Assembly (NCBI RefSeq): GCF_001575205.1
Contig: NZ_LSRE01000044.1
Coordinates: 124,001 to 188,000 of the forward strand
Direction: 5' to 3'
DNA: 64,000 nucleotides
Source: Tsukamurella pseudospumae
Lineage (GTDB): Bacteria > Actinomycetota > Actinomycetes > Mycobacteriales > Mycobacteriaceae
A program made the translations under genes and the position numbers. Shown here piece by piece: positions 63,801 to 64,000 of this stretch. The notes below the pieces were generated by a model, which was not told the origin of the DNA, made no database searches, and saw nothing but the letters and a program-made list of their open reading frames with translations. The first letter of the stretch is position 1. Each line of letters begins with the position of its first letter.

Positions 63801-64000
63801 TGACCACGACTGCCGACCATCCGGAGGTTCCCATCGCCGAGTTGCGTTCCTCGCTCGGCGACACCGTGGCGCGAACGGCATATACGAACGAGCGGGTGAT
63901 CATCACGCGGCACGGTAAGCCGGCTGCAGCGCTGATCAGTGCGGACGATCTCGCATACTTCGAGCGCCTGGAAGATGCGGCGGACGCGGCGCTGCTTCGC
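63800..64000 (+). CDS. Phd/YefM-family antitoxin, N-terminal part (3' end outside window)
   Basis: 67 codons are visible and the frame is open to the window edge. VPIAELRSSLGDTVARTAY, then RVIITRHGKPAAALISADDLAYFERLED, read in blocks, are the Phd/YefM DNA-binding domain with its typical ITRHGKPAAALIS strand. It should neutralise the RelE-like toxin and repress both promoters. The toxin gene is divergent, 77 bp away. Whether a further toxin gene follows downstream cannot be seen. Confidence 0.85.
   Translation, partial: MTTTADHPEVPIAELRSSLGDTVARTAYTNERVIITRHGKPAAALISADDLAYFERLEDAADAALLR

Overview
The window is about 70% GC, gene-dense and bacterial. Gene content and order point to the order Mycobacteriales. 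Blocks match the Mycobacterium tuberculosis map as I remember it: cysA-cysW-cysT-subI beside a GH15 trehalase (Rv2397c-Rv2402 type), pgl-opcA-zwf-tal-tkt / ctaB / qor / ctaA / ABC pair / mptB / sufR-B-D-C-S-U-T (Rv1445c-Rv1466 type), an Eis-like acetyltransferase, a 13E12-type HNH protein and an EspC/WXG-like ESX substrate cassette. The mix fits Tsukamurella, Gordonia or a similar genus better than Mycobacterium itself, but the genus cannot be fixed from this window. Many starts look leaderless, with a TANNNT -10 box 6-7 nt before the start codon.

Layout. 1-2.7 kb: end of an APS reductase (cysH), then cysD and cysN, closed by a hairpin. 2.8-5.4 kb (minus): a small unknown protein, an Eis-like acetyltransferase and a DUF1707 membrane protein. 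5.4-9.2 kb (minus): the sulfate ABC importer. 9.2-9.6 kb: two tiny membrane proteins. 9.6-14.7 kb (plus): GH15 trehalase-type hydrolase and GH38 alpha-mannosidase. 14.8-15.1 kb: an orphan ATP synthase c-subunit gene behind a striking four-half-site operator. 15.1-17.4 kb: DUF222/HNH protein. 17.4-21.5 kb (minus): a Ser/Thr kinase and a beta-propeller protein that share the same extracytoplasmic C-terminal domain. 21.6-22.7 kb: acyl-CoA dehydrogenase. 22.9-25.9 kb (plus): a membrane protein, a YbaB-like / EspC-like / WXG-like cassette and a glyoxalase-fold protein.

25.9-32.4 kb (minus): pentose phosphate operon tkt-tal-zwf-opcA-pgl. 32.7-34.3 kb: ctaB and a DinB/maleylpyruvate-isomerase-like protein. 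34.3-38.0 kb: TetR regulator facing an old yellow enzyme homologue, quinone reductase, RibD-type reductase. 38.0-42.8 kb (minus): mptB, ABC ATPase, ABC permease, ctaA with a BlaI-like operator, and a small protein. 42.9-46.6 kb: M20 amidohydrolase and a DUF3100-like transporter divergent from an Lrp-like regulator. 46.7-53.5 kb (plus): complete suf Fe-S operon under SufR, plus a CxxC protein.

53.6-56.6 kb: a decayed flavodoxin lipoprotein gene, an XRE/MmyB-type regulator, an aldo-keto reductase and an SDR. 56.6-63.2 kb (minus): a GntR-headed operon with a small two-cluster ferredoxin, a SsuA/TauA-like lipoprotein, permease, ATPase and an AprA/FrdA-like flavoprotein carrying about nine HEAT repeats. 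This is the best candidate here for an uncharacterised pathway, plausibly import plus redox conversion of an oxidised sulfur or nitrogen compound. The window ends with a RelE toxin gene divergent from a truncated Phd/YefM antitoxin gene.

At sequence level the 9-mer CGACGGTGC (or its complement) recurs about 49 times by eye against roughly 2 expected from base composition. No tRNA, rRNA, CRISPR array or complete insertion sequence was seen. Of the non-coding stretches, 53503-53984 (482 bp) holds the flavodoxin remnant; 32431-32724 (294 bp) holds the tkt/ctaB promoters; 63223-63458 (236 bp) shows nothing recognisable beyond the gntR promoter.
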